Shown one piece after another: positions 44,155 to 52,351 of a DNA stretch of 64,000 bases; the stretch's first letter is position 1, and each line of letters begins with the position of its first letter. The translations under genes and the position numbers were made by a program. The stretch is from Bacillota bacterium (GTDB taxonomy: Bacteria > Bacillota > Clostridia > Christensenellales > Aristaeellaceae): positions 404,060 through 468,059 of the forward strand of contig JAEZIN010000006.1 of the NCBI GenBank assembly GCA_023436585.1, in the 5' to 3' direction. The notes below the pieces were generated by a model. It saw only the letters and a list, made by a program, of their open reading frames with translations. It was not told the origin of the DNA and made no database searches.

Positions 44155-44445
44155 ATGGTCATTCATAAGGTGATCAAAATGCTTGCAGAAATATTGAGCA
44201 TTGAGCCGGAAGACATTTCGCCCAAGATGGCATTGACCAAGGACAACGGCGTGGACCCGATTGATGTGGCCAGCCTTGTCATCGCCTGCGAAAAGGAATT
44301 CAAAATCAACCTATTTGATGAGCTGGTACTGGAATTTGCATCTGTCGCGGACCTGGCCGCCCACATAGACAAAATGCTGGCGGACGGCCTCTTTGACGCA
44401 CCGGAAATCACTGAGGAGGACCGCACCGCGTGGTTCTATGAATGA
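44155..44445 (+). CDS. Acyl carrier protein-like protein lacking the carrier serine
   Basis: This 96-residue protein, with AAAAAGGAGG upstream, aligns over its first 75 residues with acyl carrier proteins. It has helix 1 VIKMLAEIL, the loop EPEDISPKMAL, the helix 2 region and FKINLFDELVLEF. At the attachment site, where carriers have Asp-Ser-Leu, it has Asp34-Pro35-Ile36. It therefore cannot take phosphopantetheine at the usual place. It also has a C-terminal extension (APEITEEDRTAWFYE). It probably serves as a protein-binding module, perhaps for the HelD-like protein encoded just upstream; this is inference. Confidence 0.75.
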   Translation: MVIHKVIKMLAEILSIEPEDISPKMALTKDNGVDPIDVASLVIACEKEFKINLFDELVLEFASVADLAAHIDKMLADGLFDAPEITEEDRTAWFYE

Positions 44446-44466
44446 TGAGGGAAACTGAATAGTACA

Positions 44467-44500
44467 GAAAAAGATGCCTTCCTTTCGGGGGCATCTTTTC
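44467..44500. terminator. Terminator between the carrier-like gene and the cupin regulator
   Basis: GAAAAAGATGCC and GGGCATCTTTTC pair around a short loop; A/T runs on both sides make it suitable for both convergent transcripts. Confidence 0.82.
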
Positions 44501-44515
44501 TATAACGGCGTCTTT

Positions 44516-45067
44516 TTACCTTGGATAATAAAGTGTCATGCTCAACTCCGCCAGCTCATTGCTATCATTCCTGTATCCGTGGGCCACATCGGCCTTGAAG
44601 CGTATAAAATCGCCCCTGCGCAGCGTTTCTTCCCTGCCGTCTATGATCACCACAGCCTCGCCGGAAAACACAGTAATGTATTCTTCTGTACCGGCAAGAT
44701 GTGCGGAAGACTGGAATACGCAGGTCGGCAGCATTTCAATGCGGTAGATTTCAAAGCGCCTCTCTTCATCAAAGGAAAAGATGGGACGGTTGATGAACAA
44801 GCCATCGCATTCCACCATGGGCATGATATCCTGTTCCCTGATGATCTGCGTAGCTTCCGTTTCCCTTTCCAAAAAGGATGTGAAGGATATTTTCAGGCCA
44901 TTGGCGATTTTCCACAGCACGCTGATGGTGGGATTCACTTCCCCGCGCTCGATTTGCCCCAGCATGCTCTTGGAAACGCCCGACAGCCGGGATACCGTGT
45001 CCAGGCTCATTTTCCGCGCTTCCCGTATCTTTTTGAAGTTGCCGGCAATGGTTCTGTTCACATCCAT
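44516..45067 (-). CDS. XRE-cupin transcriptional regulator
   Basis: ATG 45067, with CCGGAGGAAATTTTC in front, gives 183 residues. The helix-turn-helix is REARKMSLDTVSRLSGVSK followed by MLGQIERGEVNPTISVLWKI. The cupin domain holds EEYITVFSGEAVVIIDG and LRRGDFIRFKADVAHGYRN. It is divergent from a LysE-type exporter with 111 bp between. That arrangement usually means the regulator controls the exporter in response to a small ligand, often an amino acid. It is a distant relative of the regulator at 37.1 kb. Confidence 0.9.
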   Translation of the reverse strand: MDVNRTIAGNFKKIREARKMSLDTVSRLSGVSKSMLGQIERGEVNPTISVLWKIANGLKISFTSFLERETEATQIIREQDIMPMVECDGLFINRPIFSFDEERRFEIYRIEMLPTCVFQSSAHLAGTEEYITVFSGEAVVIIDGREETLRRGDFIRFKADVAHGYRNDSNELAELSMTLYYPR

Positions 45068-45087
45068 GAAAATTTCCTCCGGAGAGA

Positions 45088-45116
45088 TTGACATTATAGT
45101 GCACGCGGCGTATTAT
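45088..45116 (+). promoter_or_regulatory. Promoter of the lysE-like gene
   Basis: TTGACA (45088-45093), a 17-bp spacer and TATTAT (45111-45116). A minus-strand TATAAT sits at 45093-45098, so the divergent promoters overlap and one regulator could switch both. Confidence 0.65.
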
Positions 45117-45178
45117 ATATCGCATATCCAAGCTTATCCATGTGCAGTATATCATACTTATATCGGGAGGTAAACCAC

Positions 45179-45760
45179 ATGCCAAACCCACTCGCATTCT
45201 TGGCCTATATTCTGGTGACGGCGTACACGCCGGGGCCAAACAACATTCTTTCCATGAGCAACGGCAGCATGTACGGGTTCAAAAAGAGCTTCCCCTTCAA
45301 CGTGGGCATACTGTGCGGCTTCTTTTTCGTCATGACGCTGTGCACACTGTTCAGCGCCGCGCTGTATGCAGTGATTCCCAAGATCAAAATGGCCATGCTG
45401 ATTCTGGGTGCGGCGTACATGCTGTTTCTGGCCTGGAAGATTTTCAAAAGCTCCATGCACGGCCAGGAGGAAGGCAAAAACAAGTGCACCTTCCTGTCAG
45501 GTATGCTGCTGCAATTTGTGAATCCCAAGATCATGGTGTACGGCATCACCTCCATGTCTGTCTATATCCTGCCCTACTACAAGGACGTTGCCCATTTGAT
45601 TCTTTTCGGCTTGCTTCTATCTATGGTCGGTTTTTCCGCCACGCTTTGCTGGTCCGCGTTCGGCACGGCTTTTAGCCGACTGTTAAAAAGCCATGCCAGG
45701 GTACTGAACCCTGTCATGGCTGTGCTGCTTGTATACTGTGCCGTATCGCTGTTTCTGTAG
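45179..45760 (+). CDS. LysE/RhtB-family amino acid exporter
   Basis: ATG 45179 after CGGGAGGTAAACCAC starts a 193-residue membrane protein with about six helices. The family signature AYTPGPNNILSMSNG lies in the first helix-loop, and the second conserved segment is LQFVNPKIMVYGI. LysE-type proteins export basic amino acids, threonine, homoserine lactone or cysteine derivatives. The substrate here is unknown. The divergent cupin regulator is the likely controller. Confidence 0.9.
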   Translation: MPNPLAFLAYILVTAYTPGPNNILSMSNGSMYGFKKSFPFNVGILCGFFFVMTLCTLFSAALYAVIPKIKMAMLILGAAYMLFLAWKIFKSSMHGQEEGKNKCTFLSGMLLQFVNPKIMVYGITSMSVYILPYYKDVAHLILFGLLLSMVGFSATLCWSAFGTAFSRLLKSHARVLNPVMAVLLVYCAVSLFL

Positions 45761-45768
45761 CGACGGCA

Positions 45769-45802
45769 GCATAAAACCCGCCGGTTGAGGCAGGCTTTAT
45801 GC
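45769..45802. terminator. Terminator between lysE-like gene and copZ
   Basis: GCATAAAACCCGCC pairs imperfectly with GGCAGGCTTTATGC between two convergent genes. Confidence 0.6.
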
Positions 45803-45811
45803 ATGTACTTT

Positions 45812-46042
45812 TCAGCCGAAAATACCTTTCTTTTCGGTTATGGATACAGGTTCGTACCCGGCCTCGGACACCGCCTGCATCAGCACATCGTCGGCTACCG
45901 GCTCTTTTAGGGAGACGGTGGCCGTTTTCTTTTTCAGGTCAACCTTTGCGCTTTCCACGTTTGAAACCTCAGCCAGTGCTTTTTCCACCCTGGCCTGGCA
46001 ATGCGCGCAGGACATACCTTCTATCGTCAAAACCTTTTTCAT
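45812..46042 (-). CDS. copZ: Copper chaperone CopZ-like HMA protein
   Basis: The 76-residue protein is a single heavy-metal-associated domain with the copper-binding motif GMSCAHC near the start, followed by VEKALAEVSNVESAKVDL and ISEAGY-like AVSEAGYEPV. It starts after ATAGGAGGTATGCGAT. CopZ carries Cu(I) to CopA ATPases or CsoR sensors. No copper ATPase or CsoR is nearby, and the gene lies just after psuG on the same strand, so it may share that transcript by chance. Confidence 0.88.
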   Translation of the reverse strand: MKKVLTIEGMSCAHCQARVEKALAEVSNVESAKVDLKKKTATVSLKEPVADDVLMQAVSEAGYEPVSITEKKGIFG

Positions 46043-46067
46043 ATCGCATACCTCCTATACCACACTG

Positions 46068-46985
46068 CTACTTTGAGAGCGCGCAGGCGATTTGCGCACC
46101 GAGCGCAGCATTATTATACACCAAACGGATGTTGGATTCCAGGCTTTCCCCGCCGGTAAGCTTTTGAATCTTATCCAGCAGAAAGGGGGTAATTTCCTTG
46201 CCTTTGATGTTCAGCTGGCTGGCTTCATACAGCGCGTCGCCGATGGCGCTATTGATGACATCCATGTCCATGGCGTATTCTTCCGGGATTGGGTTTGTGA
46301 CCAGCATGCCGCCCAAAAGGCCGCAATCCAGCTTAGCCTGAAATACCGACGCGATTTCCTCCGGCGTGTTCAAGCGGCAGTCCACCTTGAATCCGCTTTT
46401 GCGGGTATAAAAGGCCGGCAGCTCTTCCGTTTGATAACCAATGACGGGCACACCTTTTGTTTCCAGGTACTCCAGTGTCAGCCCCAGGTCCAGTATGGAC
46501 TTGGCCCCGGCGCACACCACCATCACACTTGTCTGCGCCAGCTCATCCAGGTCGGCGGAAATATCCATGGTGGTTTCCGCTCCACGGTGCACGCCGCCGA
46601 TGCCGCCGGTGGCAAAGACCTTTACCCCTGCCAGCTGCGCGCCGATCATGGTGGCGGCTACGGTAGTGGCCCCGTCTTCCCCGCGGGCCAGCAGCAGCGG
46701 CAGATCGCGCCGGCTGGCTTTTGTGACCGAGAGGCCCTTCTTCCCCAGATGCTCAATTTCCTCCCGGCTGATACCGACGGTGATCTTTCCGCCGATTACG
46801 GCGATGGTGGCCGGAATAGCGCCGTTATCACGCACGATCTGCTCCACAGCAAGCGCCGTTTCCACATTCTTGGGATATGGCATACCGTGGGATATGATGG
46901 TGGATTCCAGCGCGACGACGGGTTCGCCTCTGGATATGGCGTTTTGTACCGCTGGGGATACACGCAGGTATTTTTGCAGATTCAA
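46068..46985 (-). CDS. psuG: Pseudouridine-5'-phosphate glycosidase PsuG
   Basis: This 305-residue protein matches the PsuG/YeiN family in length and in the motifs VALESTIISHGMPYPKN, IAVIGGKITVG, GATTVAATMIGAQLAG, VFATGGIGGVHRGAETTMDIS and ANPIPEE-like TNPIPEEYAMD. PsuG splits pseudouridine 5'-phosphate into uracil and ribose 5-phosphate. It follows psuK with a 4-bp overlap, so the pair forms a pseudouridine breakdown unit that salvages bases from tRNA and rRNA turnover. Confidence 0.95.
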   Translation of the reverse strand: MNLQKYLRVSPAVQNAISRGEPVVALESTIISHGMPYPKNVETALAVEQIVRDNGAIPATIAVIGGKITVGISREEIEHLGKKGLSVTKASRRDLPLLLARGEDGATTVAATMIGAQLAGVKVFATGGIGGVHRGAETTMDISADLDELAQTSVMVVCAGAKSILDLGLTLEYLETKGVPVIGYQTEELPAFYTRKSGFKVDCRLNTPEEIASVFQAKLDCGLLGGMLVTNPIPEEYAMDMDVINSAIGDALYEASQLNIKGKEITPFLLDKIQKLTGGESLESNIRLVYNNAALGAQIACALSK

Positions 46986-47929
46986 TTGGGACCGCCTCCA
47001 AACTTATGCATTCTGTCAAACAACAAGGTATAGCTCATATCCTCCCGGATGGCGCTCTTGGCCTCAGCGCACAGGGACGAGGCTGCCAGGCCCATTTGGG
47101 CCATGACCTTCGTATCTTTCCCCAAGGAAAACCCATATGAGGCAGCAGCCATAAACGCATCGCCGCAGCCGGTGGTGTTTTCGATCCTTCCCGGAAAGCA
47201 GGGCAATATCCCACGTTCCGTCCCATCGTCATAATATACCCCTTCGCCGCCCAGGGAAATGAACACCAGCTTCACGCCCTTTGCACGCAACGCTTCCGCC
47301 GCCTTTTGCAAGTCGCCGTTATCGCGTATGGCTATTCCGGAAAGCACCTCCGCCTCCGGACGGTTGGGTTTGACACAATAGATATTGCGCAAATGCTCTG
47401 CAAGCCGCGCGGCTTTTTTCACCGAAACAGGGTCGGCGAAAATCGGCGCTTTGCATTTTTCCGCAAGGCAGGCGATGGCCTCCCCGGACAGGTTCGCATC
47501 CAGCACAACCACCTTGGACCGGTTGATTTCCTCCATCCGCTCCATCAGAAAAGGTGGGCTGATATGCCGGCAAATATCCATGCCGGATACGGCTATGCAA
47601 AGATCCCCGTCGGGACCGTTGATGCACAGATAAGTGGAGGTAGCTTCGCCCGGTACAATCAAGCTCAGAGAAAGGTCGATCTTCAGCTCCAGACAGCTTT
47701 TTTGCGCCTGAAAGCCGTATACATCCTCCCCCATGACGGTCACAAAGCGGACGGCCGCACCCATGCGGCTTAAGTTGTCGGCCATGTTCCGGCCCACGCC
47801 GCCCAGGCTCAGCGACACCTGGCCAGGATTGGAATCCCCCATGATCAGCGGCTCAAATGCTGTACCGCTGATGTCCATATTGACAGCTCCCACCACTGTC
47901 ATGAATCCGCCTTTGTTTGTTGCTGCCAT
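46982..47929 (-). CDS. psuK: Pseudouridine kinase PsuK (PfkB family)
   Basis: ATG 47929, with CCGGGAGGGAAAGATGA upstream, gives 315 residues of the PfkB ribokinase fold. The N-terminal GAVNMDISGTAF and SLGGVGRNMADNLSRMG motifs bind the sugar, and NTTGCGDAFMAAASYG holds the anion hole and catalytic Asp. PfkB kinases vary in substrate. The overlap with psuG makes pseudouridine kinase the clear choice. No dedicated uptake gene is next to it. Confidence 0.92.
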   Translation of the reverse strand: MAATNKGGFMTVVGAVNMDISGTAFEPLIMGDSNPGQVSLSLGGVGRNMADNLSRMGAAVRFVTVMGEDVYGFQAQKSCLELKIDLSLSLIVPGEATSTYLCINGPDGDLCIAVSGMDICRHISPPFLMERMEEINRSKVVVLDANLSGEAIACLAEKCKAPIFADPVSVKKAARLAEHLRNIYCVKPNRPEAEVLSGIAIRDNGDLQKAAEALRAKGVKLVFISLGGEGVYYDDGTERGILPCFPGRIENTTGCGDAFMAAASYGFSLGKDTKVMAQMGLAASSLCAEAKSAIREDMSYTLLFDRMHKFGGGPN

Positions 47930-48002
47930 TCATCTTTCCCTCCCGGAACCAACCTGTGTTATTCTACCAATACTCTTTCCTTACGTCAATGCGGCCGGCA
48001 TG

Positions 48003-48030
48003 TAAAAAAAGCGGCCCAATAATGAGCCGC
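48003..48030 (-). terminator. Terminator of the mgtC-like gene
   Basis: On the minus strand, GCGGC and GCCGC flank a 10-nt loop and are followed by TTTTTTT, about 20 bp after the stop codon. Confidence 0.82.
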
Positions 48031-48052
48031 CTAAACGCTTCAAAATGCACTT

Positions 48053-48739
48053 TCAAGTATTCCGCGTTCGTATCCCCTGAATATTCGCGTATTCAGACAG
48101 ATGATTCACGATATCCTTGTAAGTGGTCTTGCCCTGCATATCCAGCGTGTACAGGTTGGTGTACAAATTATACTTCCCTTTGTTCTCCACATGGAAGTCA
48201 ATGTCCAGCACGATTATGCCCATCTTTTGAAAATAGTCGTTGATAAAGGCGATGGTTTCCACCCGGTGGATGAACTTGACTTCCACGTTTTTGACGGCAT
48301 TGACCTTGACCACCCTTTGAAGAATGGTCAATGTGATCATTACGATGGCGCAGCCGGCGATGGCGATGCCGTAATACCCCATGCCCGCCGCAAGGCCAAG
48401 GCATGCCGCGTTCCACAAGGAGGCCGCGGTGGTAAGGCCCGCGATTTTTTTCTGGGCGATGAATATGGTGCCTGCTCCAAGGAAGCCTATGCCGCTGACC
48501 ACCTGGGCGCTGATGCGCCCCATGGTGACGGATACGCCGCTGTTCCCGTGCAAAAGATTCAGGCGCAGGGCATCGGTAATCATATAACTTTCCATGACCG
48601 AAATCAGTGCCGCCCCAACGCAGACCAGTACATGCGTGCGCATGCCGGCCGGCCTGTTTTTTCTTTCCCGCTCAATCCCGATCACGCAGCCAACGACAAC
48701 GGCCAACAGCAATCGAAGCCCGGCCTCCCACCAAGCCAT
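48053..48739 (-). CDS. MgtC/SapB-family membrane protein
   Basis: ATG 48739 after AAGGGAAGGAAGGCT gives 228 residues. The N-terminal part has four or five helices with the MgtC signatures GCVIGIERERKNRPAGMRTH and GIGFLGAGTIF, then GLTTAASLWNAACLGLAAG. The C-terminal part is a soluble ACT-like domain. MgtC proteins help cells cope with low magnesium and bind membrane transport proteins; their exact action is debated. The gene has its own promoter and a 5' leader of about 120 nt in which I see no known riboswitch. Confidence 0.9.
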   Translation of the reverse strand: MAWWEAGLRLLLAVVVGCVIGIERERKNRPAGMRTHVLVCVGAALISVMESYMITDALRLNLLHGNSGVSVTMGRISAQVVSGIGFLGAGTIFIAQKKIAGLTTAASLWNAACLGLAAGMGYYGIAIAGCAIVMITLTILQRVVKVNAVKNVEVKFIHRVETIAFINDYFQKMGIIVLDIDFHVENKGKYNLYTNLYTLDMQGKTTYKDIVNHLSEYANIQGIRTRNT

Positions 48740-48866
48740 AGCCTTCCTTCCCTTCTTATGCAGCGATATGCCCAACCATATGCGAAACGAAACGAGCATT
48801 CGCTACCCGGGGAATTCTCTTCCCACTAGTTATGCATATGCAAGTTCTTACTTGTTTCTTACACAA

Positions 48867-48895
48867 ATTATACTATACATTCATGAAAACCACAA
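48867..48895 (-). promoter_or_regulatory. Promoter of the mgtC-like gene
   Basis: On the minus strand, TTGTGG (48890-48895), a 17-bp spacer and TATAAT (48867-48872), about 130 bp upstream of the start codon. Confidence 0.5.
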
Positions 48896-48916
48896 GCCTT
48901 TGGCGTCCTTTGCAAA

Positions 48917-48948
48917 CAAGAAAAGGCGCCGGCAATACCCGGCGCCTT
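48917..48948 (-). terminator. Terminator after the SpoVM-like gene
   Basis: On the minus strand, AAGGCGCCGG and CCGGCGCCTT form a 10-bp stem with a TTTTCTTG tail, 15 bp after the micro-gene stop. Confidence 0.88.
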
Positions 48949-48962
48949 GAATGTAGTTGGCT

Positions 48963-49049
48963 TTACGCTTTCTCTTGCCGCCTGACAAACATCCGGAGTA
49001 CCCCGCGCAGGAGCCTGGGGGCCTTGATGCATACCATTCTTACGCTCAT
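48963..49049 (-). CDS. spoVM: SpoVM-like spore coat anchoring peptide
   Basis: This 28-codon gene has a near-perfect ribosome site (GGGGAGGTG, 6 bp before ATG 49049). It starts 5 bp after the stop of the upstream gene and is followed by a strong terminator. Its core, CIKAPRLLRGVLRMF, aligns with the SpoVM core TIKLPKFLGGIVRAM: Ile-Lys, the key Pro, Leu, Gly and Arg are shared and the rest is conservative. SpoVM is an amphipathic helix of about 26 residues that marks the curved forespore membrane and anchors SpoIVA. Being so short, the match is strong but not proof. Confidence 0.72.
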   Translation of the reverse strand: MSVRMVCIKAPRLLRGVLRMFVRRQEKA

Positions 49050-49054
49050 CCCGT

Positions 49055-49267
49055 TCACCTCCCCACGCCGCTCAAGCGCAGCAGCAGATACCCGGCCGCG
49101 ATCAGTATGATACCGATCAGCGCGACCCAGGCCCAGCCGGGGATGCACAAAAACAGCAGCAGCAGACCGACGCCTATCAATACCAGCCCTACGATTTGCA
49201 GTACCTTGCTTCCTTTGGTGGGATAGCACCGCGCATAGGCACTTGTGTGCTGGGCCTGCCACTTCAT
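49055..49267 (-). CDS. Small two-helix membrane protein
   Basis: The 70-residue protein has a hydrophilic start (MKWQAQHTSAYARCYPTKG) and two hydrophobic helices (IVGLVLIGVGLLLLFLCIP and VALIGIILIAAGYLLL). No family is recognised. It lies 60 bp after tatD and 5 bp before the SpoVM-like gene on the same strand, so it is likely transcribed with it. The start has GGGGTGAG upstream. Confidence 0.6.
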   Translation of the reverse strand: MKWQAQHTSAYARCYPTKGSKVLQIVGLVLIGVGLLLLFLCIPGWAWVALIGIILIAAGYLLLRLSGVGR

Positions 49268-49327
49268 ACCGCACTCACCCCGCTTTGCTTTTAAGCATAT
49301 GCGGGAGATTTGAAAATGTTTCCCCTC

Positions 49328-50104
49328 TCAGGAAATACGATATATATCCCTGGCATTTCGCGTGGTGGCGACTGCCAGCTCCTCCACGGAAATGTTCCGA
49401 AGGGCAGCGATCTTTTCCGCCACGTGGCGAACATAGGCAGGCTCGTTGCGCCGCCCGCGCATGGGTTCCGGGGCTAGATACGGGCTGTCCGTCTCGATGA
49501 GCAGGCGGTCAAGGGGCACGTTTTGCGCCACTTCCCATTGGCTGGGGGCCTTTTTGAATGTCACAGGCCCCGCGATGGAGAGGTAAAAGCCCATTTTGAG
49601 GTATTCCTTTGCGCTTTCCCAACTGCCTGAGTAGCAGTGCAGGATGCCATTGGGCAGCCTGCCGCCTTGGGCGCGCATAATGTCCAGCATATCGCCGTGG
49701 GCATCCCGCACATGGAAGATCACAGGCATGTTCTTTTCATACCCCAGCGCCAGCTGCGCAGCGCACACTTCTCTTTGAATGTCCCGCGGCGAATGGTCGT
49801 AGTAATAGTCCAGCCCGATTTCTCCCAGCGCCACTACCTTGGGACGGGAAAACCAGTCCGCAAGGGTTGCAATATCCTCATGCTTGAAAAATTTTGCCTC
49901 ATGGGGGTGGATACCCACCGCCGCGTATACGCCGGGCGTCGCCTGGGCAAAGGCCATGGAGCGGCGGGAGGTTTCCATGTCGGACCCTACGCAGACACAG
50001 CCGCCCACGCCGCTTTCCCGCATCCTTTGCAGCACCTGGTCCCGATCCTCATCAAAGCGTTCCTCGTCGATATGGCAGTGGGTATCGAACAAAAGCGTAT
50101 CCAT
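49328..50104 (-). CDS. tatD: TatD-family metal-dependent deoxyribonuclease
   Basis: The 258-residue protein has the TatD metal motifs FDTHCHIDEERF, GEIGLDYYYDHSP, PVIFHVRDAHGDM, GILHCYSG and ETDSPYLAPEPMRGRRNEP. It is a TIM-barrel hydrolase that acts as a 3'-5' exonuclease or D-aminoacyl-tRNA-like hydrolase in DNA repair and cleanup. Its start codon overlaps the metG stop (TGATG), an arrangement also common in other Bacillota. Confidence 0.95.
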   Translation of the reverse strand: MDTLLFDTHCHIDEERFDEDRDQVLQRMRESGVGGCVCVGSDMETSRRSMAFAQATPGVYAAVGIHPHEAKFFKHEDIATLADWFSRPKVVALGEIGLDYYYDHSPRDIQREVCAAQLALGYEKNMPVIFHVRDAHGDMLDIMRAQGGRLPNGILHCYSGSWESAKEYLKMGFYLSIAGPVTFKKAPSQWEVAQNVPLDRLLIETDSPYLAPEPMRGRRNEPAYVRHVAEKIAALRNISVEELAVATTRNARDIYRIS

Positions 50105-52101
50105 CAGCGGATCTCCGCACCGTCTTCCATATCCCCGGCCACGGTGATCAGACGGAGCGTTTCATCCGCGGCGTCGGAAGCGCACAGAATCATCCCTTGG
50201 GATTCGATGCCGCGAAGCTTGGCCGGCTTCAGGTTGGCCAGCAGCACCACCTGCTTGCCCACCATTTCCTCCGGGGTGTAGTGCTTGGCGATTCCGCTGA
50301 CCACGGTGCGCTGCTCCGTGCCCAGGCTCAGGGACAGCTGGAGCAGCTTGTCGGACTTGGGCACGCGCTCGCAGGCAACGACACGGGCGGTGCGCAGCTT
50401 GATTTTCTCAAAATCCTCAATGGTGATCTCCCCGGCATTCGCGGCAGGCACCTCCGCCTTTTGCGGTTCCGGCTTCTTCACCGCCTCCGTCTGAGCAGCC
50501 TTCACAGCGGGTTCTTCCGCTTTCACGGCGGGCTTCACTTCCGCCAGTTCCTTAGCAATATCGATACGCGGGAACAGCGCTTCGCCCTTGTGCACCTGCA
50601 AACCGGCAGGCAAAAGGCCGAAGGTCTTCAATGTATCCCATTCGGTGAGGGATGCATCGTTTAAGCCGATTTGCTCATAGATGCGCGCCGGCGTTTTGGG
50701 CATGGCGGGGCCGATCAAAACAGCGACAAACCTGGTGCATTCCGCCAGGGTATACAGCACCGTCTGAAGCCTCGGCCTGCCTTCTTCCGTCCGCCCCAGC
50801 ACCCAGGGCTGTGTTTGGTCGATATAACGGTTGCATTCGCCCACCAGCCGCCAGATTTCCGTTAAGGCTGCAGAGAACTGCAGCGCGTCCATCTGCTTTT
50901 CCACCACGGGCGGAATGGACAAAGCAAGCTCCTTCAGCTTCTCGTCGATCTCCTCCAGCTTCCCGCAGGCGGGAATCTTTCCGTCAAAGTACTTCTCGAT
51001 CATGGCCACCGTGCGGCTCACCAGGTTGCCCAGGTCGTTGGCCAAATCGGCATTGATCCGCCCCAGCAAAGCTTCATAGGTGAACAGCCCGTCGGAGCCA
51101 AAGGGCATTTCCCTCATGAGGTAGTAACGGATAGCGTCGCTGCCGTAGCGGTTGCTCAGGATTACGGGATCCACCACATTGCCCACGGATTTGCTCATCT
51201 TGCCCCCGTCCAGCACCAGCCAGCCATGGCCAAACACCTGCTTGGGCAGCGGCAGCCCCAGAGCATGAAGCATGATGGGCCAGATGATGGTATGGAAGCG
51301 CACGATCTCCTTACCTACCAGATGGATATCCGCCGGCCAGTATTTTTGGTACAGCGTGTCGTCGCCGCTGCCAAAGCCCAGGGCGGTGATATAGTTGGAA
51401 AGCGCGTCCAGCCAAACGTATACGGTGTGCTTGGGATCAAAGTCCACCGGAATGCCCCATTTAAGCGACGTGCGGCTGACGCACAGGTCATTAAGGCCCG
51501 GACGCAGGAAGTTGTTGAGCATTTCATTGGTGCGGGATACGGGCTGTATGAAGCCTGGATGCTCCTCAATATACTGGATCAGCCAGTCCTGGTACTTGGA
51601 AAGCTTGAAGAAGTAGCTTTCCTCCCTCATTTTTTCCACAGAGCGGCCGCAGTCGGGACACATCCCGTCCTTCAGCTGCAGCTCTGTCCAAAAGGACTCA
51701 CAGGGCGTGCAGTACCAGCCTTCATACTCGCTCTTGTAGATATCCCCCTGCTCATAAAGCCGGCGGAAAATCTTCTGAACGCTTATGGCATGGCGCTCCT
51801 CACTGGTGCGGATGAAGTCGTCGTATTCCACATCCATCAGCGCCCACAGCTTTTTGATGCCGGCCACGATTTCATCCACATACTGCTGGGGTGTCACGCC
51901 CTTTTGCTGGGCTTTGCGCTCGATCTTCTGGCCATGCTCGTCCGTGCCGGTCAAAAAATACGTGTCAAAGCCTGTCAGCTTTTTGAAGCGCGCCATGGTA
52001 TCCGCTGCCACCGAGCAATACGCGTGTCCGATATGCAGGTTGTCGCTGGGGTAATAGATGGGTGTGGTGATGTAAAACGTCTTCCTGTCCTCAAGTGCCA
52101 T
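50104..52101 (-). CDS. metG: Methionyl-tRNA synthetase MetG with C-terminal tRNA-binding domain
   Basis: ATG 52101, 8 bp after GAAGGAGG, gives 665 residues. The catalytic core has the HIGH-type motif DNLHIGHAYCSV and KMSKSVGNVVDP. A zinc knuckle with two Cys-x2-Cys pairs (CTPCESF, CPDCGRS) and the anticodon domain follow. An Ala/Glu/Lys-rich linker leads to a tRBD/OB-fold domain (ITIEDFEKIKLRTARVVAC, LRGIESQGMILCASD) used for dimerisation and tRNA capture. It charges tRNA-Met. A T-box leader that reads uncharged tRNA-Met controls it. Confidence 0.97.
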   Translation of the reverse strand: MALEDRKTFYITTPIYYPSDNLHIGHAYCSVAADTMARFKKLTGFDTYFLTGTDEHGQKIERKAQQKGVTPQQYVDEIVAGIKKLWALMDVEYDDFIRTSEERHAISVQKIFRRLYEQGDIYKSEYEGWYCTPCESFWTELQLKDGMCPDCGRSVEKMREESYFFKLSKYQDWLIQYIEEHPGFIQPVSRTNEMLNNFLRPGLNDLCVSRTSLKWGIPVDFDPKHTVYVWLDALSNYITALGFGSGDDTLYQKYWPADIHLVGKEIVRFHTIIWPIMLHALGLPLPKQVFGHGWLVLDGGKMSKSVGNVVDPVILSNRYGSDAIRYYLMREMPFGSDGLFTYEALLGRINADLANDLGNLVSRTVAMIEKYFDGKIPACGKLEEIDEKLKELALSIPPVVEKQMDALQFSAALTEIWRLVGECNRYIDQTQPWVLGRTEEGRPRLQTVLYTLAECTRFVAVLIGPAMPKTPARIYEQIGLNDASLTEWDTLKTFGLLPAGLQVHKGEALFPRIDIAKELAEVKPAVKAEEPAVKAAQTEAVKKPEPQKAEVPAANAGEITIEDFEKIKLRTARVVACERVPKSDKLLQLSLSLGTEQRTVVSGIAKHYTPEEMVGKQVVLLANLKPAKLRGIESQGMILCASDAADETLRLITVAGDMEDGAEIR

Positions 52102-52122
52102 GAGCATTCCTCCTTCATCCAT

Positions 52123-52345
52123 AAAAAAACCGCCCCCGATAAAAGGGGCGGGCAAAACCCGCGGTACCACCCTGATTTGTAGCTTCATTGGCGGATATCG
52201 GCGCAACCCGACGCCGCCTCACAGCCTTCGGCGGCGATGCTCCGGGGCCATGTTCCCGCTGCCTCGATGGCCGCCTTTCACCTTGCGCGGCTCTCTTGAC
52301 ATCTTGGAAAGCGGTACTCTTCCCTTCCTCGCATGCGTTTGGAAT
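52123..52345 (-). promoter_or_regulatory. T-box riboswitch of metG (Met specifier)
   Basis: On the minus strand the leader has the stem I start GAGTA (about 52315-52319), the AGAGAG and GGTGAAA parts of the apical region, then GAAC followed by ATG (52249-52251) and a G, which is the specifier codon for methionine. The conserved T-box AGGGTGGTACCGCGGG is at 52158-52173. A terminator with arms CCGCCCC and GGGGCGG and a T7 run ends at 52123. Uncharged tRNA-Met should favour read-through into metG. The T-run ends about 20 bp before the start codon. Confidence 0.93.
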
Positions 52346-52351
52346 ACGCCT

